NCBI GenBank assembly: GCA_965373045.1 | Contig: CBDVEQ010000051.1 | Span: forward strand, 1 to 14,015 | Source: DAOVDI01 sp965373045 | GTDB taxonomy: Bacteria; Acidobacteriota; Aminicenantia; Aminicenantales; Aminicenantaceae | Length of the DNA: 14,015 bases | Direction of reading: 5' to 3' | Shown here: piece after piece, positions 1 to 6,406 of the stretch | How positions within the stretch are numbered: the stretch's first letter is position 1 | Layout: every line of letters starts with the position of its first letter | Program-made: the position numbers and the translations under genes | The notes under the pieces: model-generated | Told to the model about the DNA's origin: nothing | Database searches by the model: none | Seen by the model: only the letters and a program-made list of their open reading frames with translations

Positions 1-348
1 ATCGTCATTCCGGAACTGAACGGCAAGATCGACGGTATCGCCATCCGGGTCCCTACCCCAAATGTTTCTCTTGTCGACCTCGTAGCCACCATCCAAAAAA
101 ATACGACCGCAGAAGAAGCGAACAATGCTTTCAGAACAGCAGCCCAGGGAAAACTGAAAGGTATCATGCAGTACAATGAAGTCCCTCTTGTTTCAGTCGA
201 TTTTATGAAAAATCCTCACTCCTCTATCATTGACAGCCTTTTTACTAAAGTTATAGACAACAATATGATCAAAGTTCTGGCCTGGTATGACAATGAATGG
301 GGATACTCCTGCAGGCTGGTGGACCTGGTTAAGTTCATCACACAATAA
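1..348 (+). CDS. gap: Glyceraldehyde-3-phosphate dehydrogenase, C-terminal part (5' end outside window)
   Basis: The reading frame is open from base 1 and ends at TAA 346-348, giving the last 115 residues of a protein that is normally about 335 long. The fragment begins in the catalytic domain with PELNGKIDGIAIRVPTPNVS, the conserved segment after the catalytic-cysteine region, and ends with WYDNEWGYS near the C-terminus, a GAPDH hallmark. The enzyme oxidises glyceraldehyde 3-phosphate to 1,3-bisphosphoglycerate with NAD(P)+ and phosphate in the cytosol. The catalytic cysteine and the NAD-binding domain lie upstream of the window, so cofactor preference cannot be judged. pgk follows after 6 bp, so the two consecutive glycolytic steps are surely co-transcribed. 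The identification is secure; only the 5' end is missing. Confidence 0.97.
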   Translation: MVIPELNGKIDGIAIRVPTPNVSLVDLVATIQKNTTAEEANNAFRTAAQGKLKGIMQYNEVPLVSVDFMKNPHSSIIDSLFTKVIDNNMIKVLAWYDNEWGYSCRLVDLVKFITQ

Positions 349-354
349 TTCAGA

Positions 355-1536
355 ATGTTATTTATTGAAGACCTTGATTTTCAGGGAAAAACTGTTTTTT
401 TACGTGTGGATTTTAATGTTCCTCTGGATCACAACCAGCAGATCCGCAATGATGCCCGAATTCAGGCTGCGCTTCCTACACTCCAATACCTCCTCGATAA
501 AAACGCCAGAGTCATTCTGGCTTCCCATCTGGGACGCCCAAAAGGAATAGTCGTCCCTGAACTCAGCATGAAACCGGTTGCCAAGCATCTCCAAAAATTG
601 ATCTCAGCCGGCGTAAAACTTGCGCCTTCTGTCACAGGACAGGAAGTCGAGCTTTTAAAACAGGGCCTCAAGGAGAATGAGGTGCTGGTTTTAGAGAATC
701 TTCGGTTCGACTCTGCTGAAAAAACTAACGATCCCGAATTCGCCCGGGAACTGGCAAATGGAATTGATATCTATGTCAATGATGCCTTTGGGACTTGCCA
801 CAGATCTCATGCTTCGGTTGTCGCCATAACCAAATTTATTACAAAATCCGCTGCCGGTTTCCTTGTCAAAAAGGAAGTTGAATACCTTAACAAGGTGATA
901 AGATCCCCTCAAAAACCCTATATCGCCATTCTGGGCGGGGCCAAAGCCTGGGATAAAATCCCCATAATCCAGAATCTTCTGACCAAGGCTGATACCATCC
1001 TTATTGGAGGGGCAATTGCGTATACATTTTTTTCTGCCCAGGGCAAAGGAGTCGGCAAATCCCTGGTCGAAACAGACAAAAAGGAAATGGCTCTCAGCCT
1101 GCTCCAGTCTGCCTCTGAGAATAATGTTGATTTTGAGCTTCCGGAAGATCATATCATCGCTTCAGCTATAGATCAGCCGCAAAACGCCCGTATTGTCAAC
1201 GACTTCCCCATTCCCCGTGAAATGATAGCCTTTGACATCGGACCTCGAACCATTGAGAAATATATCAGCATCATTTCCAGCGCTGAAACTATCCTCTGGA
1301 ATGGTCCTATGGGAGTTTTTGAAATCGAAGAATTTTCCATAGGCACAACATCCATAGCAGAAGCCGTGGCATCCTCTAATGCCATGTCCATAGTTGGGGG
1401 AGGCGATTCTGTAGCAGCCATCGCCAAGGCTGGCGTTGAAGACAGGATCACCCACATTTCCACCGGAGGAGGAGCGTCTTTGGAATATATCGCGAGTGAA
1501 AGACTTCCGGGCCTTGAAGCATTATCGGAGAAATAA
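355..1536 (+). CDS. pgk: Phosphoglycerate kinase
   Basis: Full-length 393-residue PGK, a normal bacterial size. It transfers phosphate from 1,3-bisphosphoglycerate to ADP, the first ATP-making step of glycolysis. Visible motifs: LRVDFNVPLD at residues 16-25 and SHLGRPKG at 57-64 (substrate-binding N-domain), a variant GGAKAWDK at about 194-201 where most family members have GGAKVSDK, WNGPMGVFE, VGGGDS at 347-352 and a glycine-rich STGGGAS near the C-terminus (nucleotide-binding C-domain). The ATG at 355 is only 6 bp after the gap stop and has no strong Shine-Dalgarno, so translational coupling to gap is likely. tpiA starts 1 bp after its stop. The Ala-Trp in the GGAK loop is an unusual substitution but does not cast doubt on function. 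Confidence 0.98.
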   Translation: MLFIEDLDFQGKTVFLRVDFNVPLDHNQQIRNDARIQAALPTLQYLLDKNARVILASHLGRPKGIVVPELSMKPVAKHLQKLISAGVKLAPSVTGQEVELLKQGLKENEVLVLENLRFDSAEKTNDPEFARELANGIDIYVNDAFGTCHRSHASVVAITKFITKSAAGFLVKKEVEYLNKVIRSPQKPYIAILGGAKAWDKIPIIQNLLTKADTILIGGAIAYTFFSAQGKGVGKSLVETDKKEMALSLLQSASENNVDFELPEDHIIASAIDQPQNARIVNDFPIPREMIAFDIGPRTIEKYISIISSAETILWNGPMGVFEIEEFSIGTTSIAEAVASSNAMSIVGGGDSVAAIAKAGVEDRITHISTGGGASLEYIASERLPGLEALSEK

Positions 1537-1537
1537 T

Positions 1538-2335
1538 ATGCCGTACACCAATAATATCCCTTTTATCGCCGGGAATTGGAAATTACATAATACCATTCCT
1601 GAGGCTGTGAAACTTGCCATGGATATTTCTGCAGCCCCTCTGGATCCGGCAGAGGCAGAAATAGTCCTAATACCTCCTTATACAGCATTATTTGAACTGA
1701 ACAAGATCCTCTCCCATACTCAGATACATATCGGAGCACAAAATATTTTCTGGGAAGATTCCGGCGCCTACACAGGCGAGGTCTCCGCCCCCTTACTTAA
1801 AGACGCAGGCTGTGTCTATGTTCTAATCGGGCATTCGGAAAGAAGGCAGTCTTTCAGTGAAACAAATCATACAGTCAATAAGAAAATAAAAGCGGCCCTT
1901 ACACATAACCTCAGCCCGATCCTGTGTTTTGGAGAATCACTTAAAGAACGACAAAATAACCATACCATTAAAAAGATTGAAACCCAGCTGCAGGAAGGAT
2001 TGGAAGAACTTTCGAGAGAAGAAATAAAAAAAGTGATTTTTGCCTATGAACCGGTATGGGCGATAGGCACCGGCCTGACAGCCACTCCTGCCCAAGCCCA
2101 GGAAATCCATAGTTTTATTCGAAACAAATTGGCAGAAAATTATGGAAATAAAACAGCCTCATGTGCTATAATCCTTTACGGTGGTTCGGTTAAACCGGAC
2201 AACGCGTTTTCTCTTATAAAGGAGAAGGACATCAACGGTGCACTCATCGGAGGAGCATCCCTCAAAGCCGAATCCTTTATAGAAATTACTAAAGAAGCCA
2301 TTAGAGCATATAAGGAAAAACAGTGGGTACTTTAA
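1538..2335 (+). CDS. tpiA: Triose-phosphate isomerase
   Basis: 265-residue TIM-barrel enzyme that interconverts dihydroxyacetone phosphate and glyceraldehyde 3-phosphate. The catalytic residues are all visible: Lys15 in AGNWKLHN, His99 in IGHSERR and Glu171 in YEPVWAIGTG. The phosphate-binding motifs YGGSVKPDN and NGALIGGASL follow. The same frame is open further upstream, inside pgk, but the ATG at 1538 is chosen because a GGAG lies at 1527-1530 with good spacing and because residues 7-18 then match the conserved N-terminus. The gene starts 1 bp after the pgk stop and its last 13 bp overlap secG. AGNWK-L-HN, rather than AGNWKMN, is a small family variation. Confidence 0.98.
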   Translation: MPYTNNIPFIAGNWKLHNTIPEAVKLAMDISAAPLDPAEAEIVLIPPYTALFELNKILSHTQIHIGAQNIFWEDSGAYTGEVSAPLLKDAGCVYVLIGHSERRQSFSETNHTVNKKIKAALTHNLSPILCFGESLKERQNNHTIKKIETQLQEGLEELSREEIKKVIFAYEPVWAIGTGLTATPAQAQEIHSFIRNKLAENYGNKTASCAIILYGGSVKPDNAFSLIKEKDINGALIGGASLKAESFIEITKEAIRAYKEKQWVL

Positions 2336-2706
2336 TTACGACAGTTCATATTATTGTTTGCTTTATTTTGATCCTTGCCGTCCTTTTGCAGTCTGGCAAA
2401 TCTGCGGATCTTGCAGGAGCTTTTGGAGGCGGAGGCAGTCAGACAGTGTTCGGTCCTCGCGGCGCGGCCAATATTCTGTCAAAACTCACCACCCTAAGCG
2501 CTGTATTATTTATGGTCACGTCTTTGGGACTATGGATCCTCTCTGCAAAGGGAGACAAATCCGTGGTCCGCGGCACCGAAGCTCCGGCACAAGAAACCAC
2601 TACTGCTGCAACTGACACTATAAAAGAGAACCAGGCACAACAGCCAACTGAAAAGAAACAGCCCGAACAAAAAACAGAAAATAAAACACCTCCTGAAAAG
2701 AAATAA
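2323..2706 (+). CDS. secG: Preprotein translocase subunit SecG (GTG start)
   Basis: 127-residue SecG, the small non-essential subunit of the SecYEG protein-export channel in the inner membrane. Two hydrophobic segments at about residues 3-22 and 54-74 flank the conserved cytosolic loop GGGGSQTVFGPRGAAN (35-50), the family signature. From about residue 85 the protein carries a hydrophilic tail rich in Glu, Gln, Thr, Lys and Pro; such low-complexity tails are common in SecG and vary in length. The start is GTG at 2323, inside the last codons of tpiA, with an AAGGAAA sequence about 10 nt upstream; the overlap of 13 bp implies translational coupling. The order tpiA-secG-tRNA-Leu is a recurring bacterial arrangement. 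Confidence 0.93.
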   Translation: MGTLITTVHIIVCFILILAVLLQSGKSADLAGAFGGGGSQTVFGPRGAANILSKLTTLSAVLFMVTSLGLWILSAKGDKSVVRGTEAPAQETTTAATDTIKENQAQQPTEKKQPEQKTENKTPPEKK

Positions 2707-2723
2707 TTTCGTCCACCTTTGAT

Positions 2724-2813
<90 letters not shown>

Positions 2814-2819
2814 ATAACC

Positions 2820-2839
2820 AATAAAATTTCTATTTTATT
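2820..2839 (+). terminator. A/T-only hairpin after tRNA-Leu, possible weak terminator
   Basis: AATAAAAT at 2820-2827 pairs perfectly with ATTTTATT at 2832-2839 around a TTCT loop, and a T-rich stretch (TATTTT) follows. The stem has no G-C pair, so it would be weak; the position just after the tRNA fits the end of the gap-pgk-tpiA-secG-tRNA transcript. It could instead be chance in an A/T-rich spacer. Confidence 0.35.
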
Positions 2840-2860
2840 TATTTTAAACCAGATTTGGTC

Positions 2861-2890
2861 TTGACACCCAGGCCATTTCCGCTTTATGTC
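2861..2890 (+). promoter_or_regulatory. Candidate sigma-70 promoter for the DUF1684 gene
   Basis: A perfect -35 hexamer TTGACA at 2861-2866 is followed after 18 bp by TATGTC (2885-2890), a poor -10. It is the only good -35 in the spacer before the gene at 3015 and would give a leader of about 115 nt. Support rests mostly on the -35. Confidence 0.35.
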
Positions 2891-3014
2891 ACCCATACTT
2901 AACTTGTTCCCATATCACGGAAATAGAAATACTTTCAAAACTTATACGGGGGATGCTCCATTTGACAAATCCTCAAAATTAATTAGACTGAAGGAAATCA
3001 AGGAATTGCGCCTT

Positions 3015-3941
3015 ATGACACCAAAGCATTTATGCCATTTGTCCCTTACGGTTGTCTGCCTTTCTCTGCTTCTGGCAGGAGCCACTGCCTGCAAAAAGCC
3101 GGAGGAAGCCGCCACAGACACCTTTATCCAAGATGAAACGGCATGGAGAGCGGAGCGTGACCAGCAGATGAAAGCCCCTGAAAGCTGGTTGAGTATTGCT
3201 GGCCTGTTCTGGCTGGAAGAGGGGGAAAATACATTCGGCACAGCCGAAGCCAATGCCATCAAGCTGCCCGAGGGTTCGGCCCCGGCCTTTGCGGGAAAAT
3301 TTGTTTTTTCTGGCGGGAAAACCGAAGTTGTCTCCACCGAAGGGGTGATTCTTACCTCAGATGGGGAAGAAGTCAAACACATGGCGCTTAAGAACGACCT
3401 CACAGGCAAACCTGATATCATAGCCCTGAACGACCTGCGGTTGTGGGTCATCCTAAGAGGGGATCGATACGCGATCCGGCTCAGGGATTTGAACGCCCCT
3501 GCCTATAAAAATTATAGAGAGCTGGATTTTTTCCCGCCCGACCCTGCATACAGGATGGAGGCGGAATTTGCTCCTTATTCCGGGCCAAAAAAGGTCACTA
3601 TTGCCACAGCCGTGGGAACGGTGGTCGATCTGGACGCGAAAGGGATTGTAAAATTCCGGATCCGTGATCGGGAGTGCGAACTCGAAGCTTTTGAGAGCGG
3701 GAAGGACCAGCTCTTTTTCATATTCCGGGATGGAACCAGCGGGAAGGAAACTTATGGAGCGTCCCGCTTTATGGCTGCTGATATTTTAGCCCCTGGAAAG
3801 ATCGACCTTAATTTCAACCGGGCTTATAATCCTCCCTGCGCCTACACTGATTTTGCGACCTGCCCTCTGTCGCCCGCAAAAAATGTCCTGAGCGTGCGTA
3901 TTGAGGCCGGGGAAAAGAACTATCCCGGCGTCCATCATTGA
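3015..3941 (+). CDS. DUF1684 family protein with lipoprotein-like signal peptide
   Basis: 308 residues. Residues 1-26 form a signal peptide: basic start, hydrophobic core to about residue 22, then AGATAC with Cys26 as a possible lipidation site, although the lipobox is loose and simple secretion is also possible. The mature part carries the conserved DUF1684 blocks: APESWLSIAGLFWLEEGENTF (about 54-74, split here only for description), a central R-Y-A-I-R-L-R-D segment, DGTSGKETYGASRF, and NRAYNPPCAYTDFATCPL near the C-terminus, ending in EAGEKNY. The biochemical function of the family is not established. The ATG at 3015 is preferred over the open frame back to 2886 because the signal peptide begins there and AGGA lies at 3001-3004. 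The gene stands alone between tRNA-Leu and a repeat-rich spacer, and it is more G+C-rich in codon choice than its neighbours, which may mean a different origin. Confidence 0.85.
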   Translation: MTPKHLCHLSLTVVCLSLLLAGATACKKPEEAATDTFIQDETAWRAERDQQMKAPESWLSIAGLFWLEEGENTFGTAEANAIKLPEGSAPAFAGKFVFSGGKTEVVSTEGVILTSDGEEVKHMALKNDLTGKPDIIALNDLRLWVILRGDRYAIRLRDLNAPAYKNYRELDFFPPDPAYRMEAEFAPYSGPKKVTIATAVGTVVDLDAKGIVKFRIRDRECELEAFESGKDQLFFIFRDGTSGKETYGASRFMAADILAPGKIDLNFNRAYNPPCAYTDFATCPLSPAKNVLSVRIEAGEKNYPGVHH

Positions 3942-3965
3942 TTCAGCTGTAAGTAGACTGCCAAA

Positions 3966-3977
3966 CTCGCCTGCGAG
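3966..3977. repeat. Short palindrome CTCGC-CT-GCGAG in the repeat-rich spacer
   Basis: CTCGC (3966-3970) and GCGAG (3973-3977) form a perfect inverted repeat 25 bp after the DUF1684 stop. No T-tract follows, so it is not an intrinsic terminator. The whole 3942-4285 spacer of about 340 bp holds no gene I can support, only this element and the three repeats listed next. Confidence 0.4.
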
Positions 3978-4013
3978 AAACGCGAAAAAAGCAAGAAGCG
4001 CTCAAAGAGCTGG

Positions 4014-4033
4014 ATTCCCGTTTGCACGGGAAT
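4014..4033. repeat. REP-like palindrome (ATTCCCG ... CGGGAAT)
   Basis: ATTCCCG at 4014-4020 pairs perfectly with CGGGAAT at 4027-4033 around a 6-nt loop TTTGCA, in the setting CTGG-before and GACGG-after. Palindromes of this wording, a TGGATTCCCG arm and a CGGGAATGACG arm, are familiar to me as dispersed intergenic repeats in many bacterial genomes. No second copy exists in this window, so the dispersed nature is inferred. Confidence 0.55.
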
Positions 4034-4107
4034 GACGGAACACGACAAAGCCACTGCGAAGAGATCGGCTCGCCCGAAGGGTAAAAAAGGGCCGATGATA
4101 AAAATGG

Positions 4108-4131
4108 GATTCGAGGATTCTAGGGTTCGAG
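4108..4131. repeat. Three tandem octamers (GATTCGAG-like)
   Basis: GATTCGAG (4108-4115), GATTCTAG (4116-4123) and GGTTCGAG (4124-4131) follow each other without a gap, differing by one base each from a GATTCGAG consensus. No function can be assigned. It sits between the REP-like palindrome and the long imperfect palindrome, so it may be part of one composite repeat element. Confidence 0.6.
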
Positions 4132-4157
4132 TGTTTTTGTTATGTCCCGTTGAAGTA

Positions 4158-4289
4158 ACTGCCTGGACTATTTACGAGTCGAGGTTGATGCATCTGCAAG
4201 AGGCTGTTCGTGAAGCCGTATTTATATACTGCGAACGGACGGCATCGCAGCAGATGGGATAAGATCGGCTCGTAAATTGTTCAGGCTAG
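4158..4289. repeat. Long imperfect palindrome, MITE-like or 3'-UTR structure
   Basis: The two halves are inverted copies. A 9-bp perfect arm ATTTACGAG (4170-4178) matches CTCGTAAAT (4269-4277); 12 nt inward on both sides, CATCTGC (4191-4197) matches GCAGATG (4250-4256); further in, GTTCG (4206-4210) matches CGAAC (4232-4236). Outside the 9-bp arm the similarity continues as ACTGCCTG on the left and CAGGCTAGT on the right. The right end overlaps the stop codon of mogA at 4286-4288. Size of about 130 bp, near-symmetry and lack of a gene fit a miniature inverted-repeat element; alternatively the folded RNA ends or stabilises the Mo/W operon message. There is no T-tract typical of an intrinsic terminator. 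Confidence 0.6.
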
Positions 4290-4756
4290 TGTTTTTCGCC
4301 CTTGATCATCTTAACTCCATGTTCCAAAACCGGTATCAACAGGCGTGTACACAGGGAAACAGCCTTGACCGACCCCGGAAAATTGACGATGATCGTTTTT
4401 CCTTTTACTCCGCTGTATCCACGTGAAAGCACGGCATTTTTAGTCTCTTTAAAGGATTCCCTCCGCAAATACTCGCTTATTCCAGGAAGTTCTTTCTCGC
4501 ATATCTCTTCTGTCACTTCTGGCGTGATATCACGCGGTGAAATTCCTGTTCCTCCATTTGTGAAGATATAATCCTTGTCCAGGTTTCCAATGATCGCTTG
4601 ACGGATCGCCTCTTTTTCATCCGGCACCACAGTCAGAACGATATTGACATACAGCTCACTTTTCTGAAGAATATCCCTAATTTCCGGGCCGGACAGGTCC
4701 TCATACTCCCCTTTAAACGCTCTATCAGATACTGTAATGACCGTTACTTCCAGCAT
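4286..4756 (-). CDS. mogA: MogA/MoaB-family molybdopterin adenylyltransferase
   Basis: 156-residue single-domain protein of the MogA/MoaB family, which adenylates molybdopterin at the expense of ATP before metal insertion by MoeA. Motifs: SDRAFKGEYEDLSGPEI near the N-terminus (10-26), the molybdopterin-binding TNGGTGISPRDITPE at 66-80, SRGYSG at 111-116 and VNFPGS at 124-129. The ATG at 4756 is preceded by AAAGGAGGG and lies within the end of the MOSC gene, overlapping it by 32 bp, so translation is probably coupled. It is the last gene of the operon, and its TAG lies in the right arm of the long palindrome. MogA and MoaB cannot be separated with certainty by sequence alone; the operon partner MoeA supports the MogA role. 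Confidence 0.9.
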   Translation of the reverse strand: MLEVTVITVSDRAFKGEYEDLSGPEIRDILQKSELYVNIVLTVVPDEKEAIRQAIIGNLDKDYIFTNGGTGISPRDITPEVTEEICEKELPGISEYLRRESFKETKNAVLSRGYSGVKGKTIIVNFPGSVKAVSLCTRLLIPVLEHGVKMIKGEKH

Positions 4757-5159
4757 GGACGATCCCTCCTTTGATCACTCTTGCAAAGACTGATTTTTCC
4801 GGCATGATGCAGCGGCCTGCCAGTTCCTGGATAATGCACGGAGTGTGGCATTCCTTCCCCTTCTGGGTTATCTCCAGTTCTGTTTCGCCTATGATTATGC
4901 GTCTGCCCACCGCTGTTGTTGTCCAGTCGATCCCGCGAGTGACTATATTTTCTCCGAATGCGCCATGCTCAAGAGATAAACCTTCAGACCGTAAAATATC
5001 GATCTCTTCTCCCCCCAGGAACGAGACCTGACGAATACCTGGCCCTGCATGAGCATCCTTTTTAATCCCAAAATCCTTGATCAACTGGATGTTCTCTGCG
5101 GCATGCTTTTGTGTGCCTTTTTGATCGGAAACACAAACCGCTTCAATTTCAAATCTCAT
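4725..5159 (-). CDS. Stand-alone MOSC-domain protein
   Basis: 144 residues, almost entirely one MOSC domain (the beta-barrel domain named after the C-terminus of Moco sulfurase). The conserved cysteine block GKECHTPCII lies at 101-110 with Cys104 the likely functional residue; GAFGENIVTRGID (66-78) and CIMPEKSVFARVIKGG (117-132) are other family landmarks. Stand-alone MOSC proteins are believed to bind or carry the Mo/W cofactor or sulfur, but no reaction is proved for this type. It overlaps moaC by 11 bp at its start and mogA by 32 bp at its end. An AAAGGAG in the end of moaC serves as its Shine-Dalgarno, about 10 nt before the ATG. Position between moaC and mogA suggests a step in cofactor maturation or delivery. 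Confidence 0.88.
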   Translation of the reverse strand: MRFEIEAVCVSDQKGTQKHAAENIQLIKDFGIKKDAHAGPGIRQVSFLGGEEIDILRSEGLSLEHGAFGENIVTRGIDWTTTAVGRRIIIGETELEITQKGKECHTPCIIQELAGRCIMPEKSVFARVIKGGIVHAGSNGHYSI

Positions 5160-5598
5160 TTTTGGATTTCTCCTTTAAAGATATGTCACTGATCCTCATT
5201 GTCTTATCCACAGCTTTGCACATATCATATATCGTCAATGCGGCAATGGAAATTGCTGTTAAGGCTTCCATTTCCGCACCGGTCCTGCCAATACACACAA
5301 CCCGGCTTTTAATATCCACACCGTCATTTTTGATATCCAGCATCACCTGAATATGGTCGAGAGTTATATTATGGCATAAAGGGATAAGTTCAGATGTCCG
5401 CTTTGCTCCCTGAACAGCAGCGATCCGTGCAGTAGAAAGCACATCTCCTTTCTGGATCCGGTTTTTTTTTATTAGATCAACCGTCCCCTGCTGAAGATAT
5501 ATCTTTCCGGATGCGACCGCTTCTCTCTTTACAACAGTTTTTGTACTGACATCAACCATTTCGGCTTTACCGTCTTGTGTCACATGGGAAAGTTTCAT
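5149..5598 (-). CDS. moaC: Cyclic pyranopterin monophosphate synthase MoaC
   Basis: 149-residue MoaC, which turns the cyclic nucleotide made by MoaA into cyclic pyranopterin monophosphate. Visible family motifs: Lys50 in QKGDVLSTARIAAVQGAK, LIPLCHN with His76, MEALTA at 110-115 and LTIYDMCKAVDK with Asp125 and Lys128, all in the positions expected for active-site residues. The C-terminus is unusual: after about residue 140 it reads LKEKSKNEI, whereas most MoaC proteins end with a K-x-GGKSG tail; this tail is absent, and its DNA is used for the MOSC ribosome-binding site and an 11-bp overlap. The start ATG has an AGGAGG that is also the end of moaA. Function is likely intact but not certain. 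Confidence 0.93.
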   Translation of the reverse strand: MKLSHVTQDGKAEMVDVSTKTVVKREAVASGKIYLQQGTVDLIKKNRIQKGDVLSTARIAAVQGAKRTSELIPLCHNITLDHIQVMLDIKNDGVDIKSRVVCIGRTGAEMEALTAISIAALTIYDMCKAVDKTMRISDISLKEKSKNEI

Positions 5599-5599
5599 T

Positions 5600-6406
5600 T
5601 TATCCTCCTATTTCCCAATTTCCCCTGATAGTACAGGACTGCCCCTGTTCAGGTTTATTAAGAATGGCCTTCTTCAGGCTGCCCGCTATATCTTTAAAAT
5701 CCACATCTATCTCTTGATCTGAAAAAAGACAGGGTTTAAGCTTTCCGTCCGCAGTCAACCGGATCCGGTTGCAGAAATCACATGGAAGCGGCCGTTCCGC
5801 CTTAGCATCAGACTGATTGTTTTTCCGGCCGTATAATGAATAGTGATTGATTCTCTGAAGTACAAGCGCATTTTCCCAGCAAAAATTTTTAATTTCATTT
5901 ACATCTTCATCATTCAATCCGGGGATCAGCACCATATTCAATTTAGTGTTCGTAAATCCCGCCTTCTGTACAGCTCCTATCCCTTTCAGAACTCTGTTCA
6001 AGTCTCCCCCGCGGGTGATCTCCTGATATTTCTTAGGATCCAGGGTATCCAGAGATATATTGATCCTGTCCAAACCGGAATTTTTAAGCTCGTCTGCCAT
6101 TGATTCCAGCAAAATTCCGTTTGTTGTAAGTGTGATCTCCTTCAGCCCTTTAATCGCTTTCAGATCACGGATCAATTGACAGATTTCTTTCCTTACCAGA
6201 GGCTCTCCACCTGTCAGGCGAACTTTTGTGATCTCACACTTGACAGCTTCCCTGACTATCAGGACGATCTCCTCATAAGAAAGGATCCGGTTGCGGTTCT
6301 TCAATATGACTCCGTGTGGAGGCATACAATAAATACATCTCAGATTACACCGGTCAGTGACCGATATCCTCAAATAATTGATCTTTCTATTGAATCGATC
6401 GAACAT
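5600..6406 (-). CDS. moaA: GTP 3',8-cyclase MoaA, short form
   Basis: Radical SAM enzyme that opens the molybdenum-cofactor pathway by rearranging GTP to (8S)-3',8-cyclo-7,8-dihydroguanosine triphosphate. The SAM cluster motif is C20-x3-C24-x2-C27; TGGEPLVRKE (65-74) is next; the second cluster is C209-x2-C212-x13-C226 in PCDFCNRIRLTADGKLKPC. The protein ends in Gly-Gly, the di-glycine tail known to be needed in the family. At 268 residues it is about 55-60 shorter than usual; the loss lies between about residues 185 and 207, where the segment leading to the second cluster is compressed. All catalytic motifs remain, so it is a compact variant, not a broken gene. The ATG lies 20 bp inside the end of moeA, and the stop is 1 bp before moaC. 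Confidence 0.93.
   Translation of the reverse strand: MFDRFNRKINYLRISVTDRCNLRCIYCMPPHGVILKNRNRILSYEEIVLIVREAVKCEITKVRLTGGEPLVRKEICQLIRDLKAIKGLKEITLTTNGILLESMADELKNSGLDRINISLDTLDPKKYQEITRGGDLNRVLKGIGAVQKAGFTNTKLNMVLIPGLNDEDVNEIKNFCWENALVLQRINHYSLYGRKNNQSDAKAERPLPCDFCNRIRLTADGKLKPCLFSDQEIDVDFKDIAGSLKKAILNKPEQGQSCTIRGNWEIGG

Noticed and set aside
691..1152. 153-codon open frame on the minus strand inside pgk
   Set aside because: Lies wholly antisense to well-conserved pgk motifs and shows no protein family features.
2886..3014. N-terminal extension of the DUF1684 gene
   Set aside because: It would place 43 residues before a clear signal peptide and overlap the candidate promoter; the ATG at 3015 has AGGA upstream.
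2942..3451. 169-codon open frame on the minus strand opposite the DUF1684 gene
   Set aside because: A shadow of a G+C-rich gene: no ribosome site, no recognisable motif, and the plus-strand product has clear family blocks.
4032..4262. 76-codon open frame in the repeat-rich spacer
   Set aside because: Its ATG lies in the REP-like palindrome, it runs across the tandem octamers and most of the long imperfect palindrome, and no ribosome site or recognisable domain is present. It is better explained as repeat DNA.
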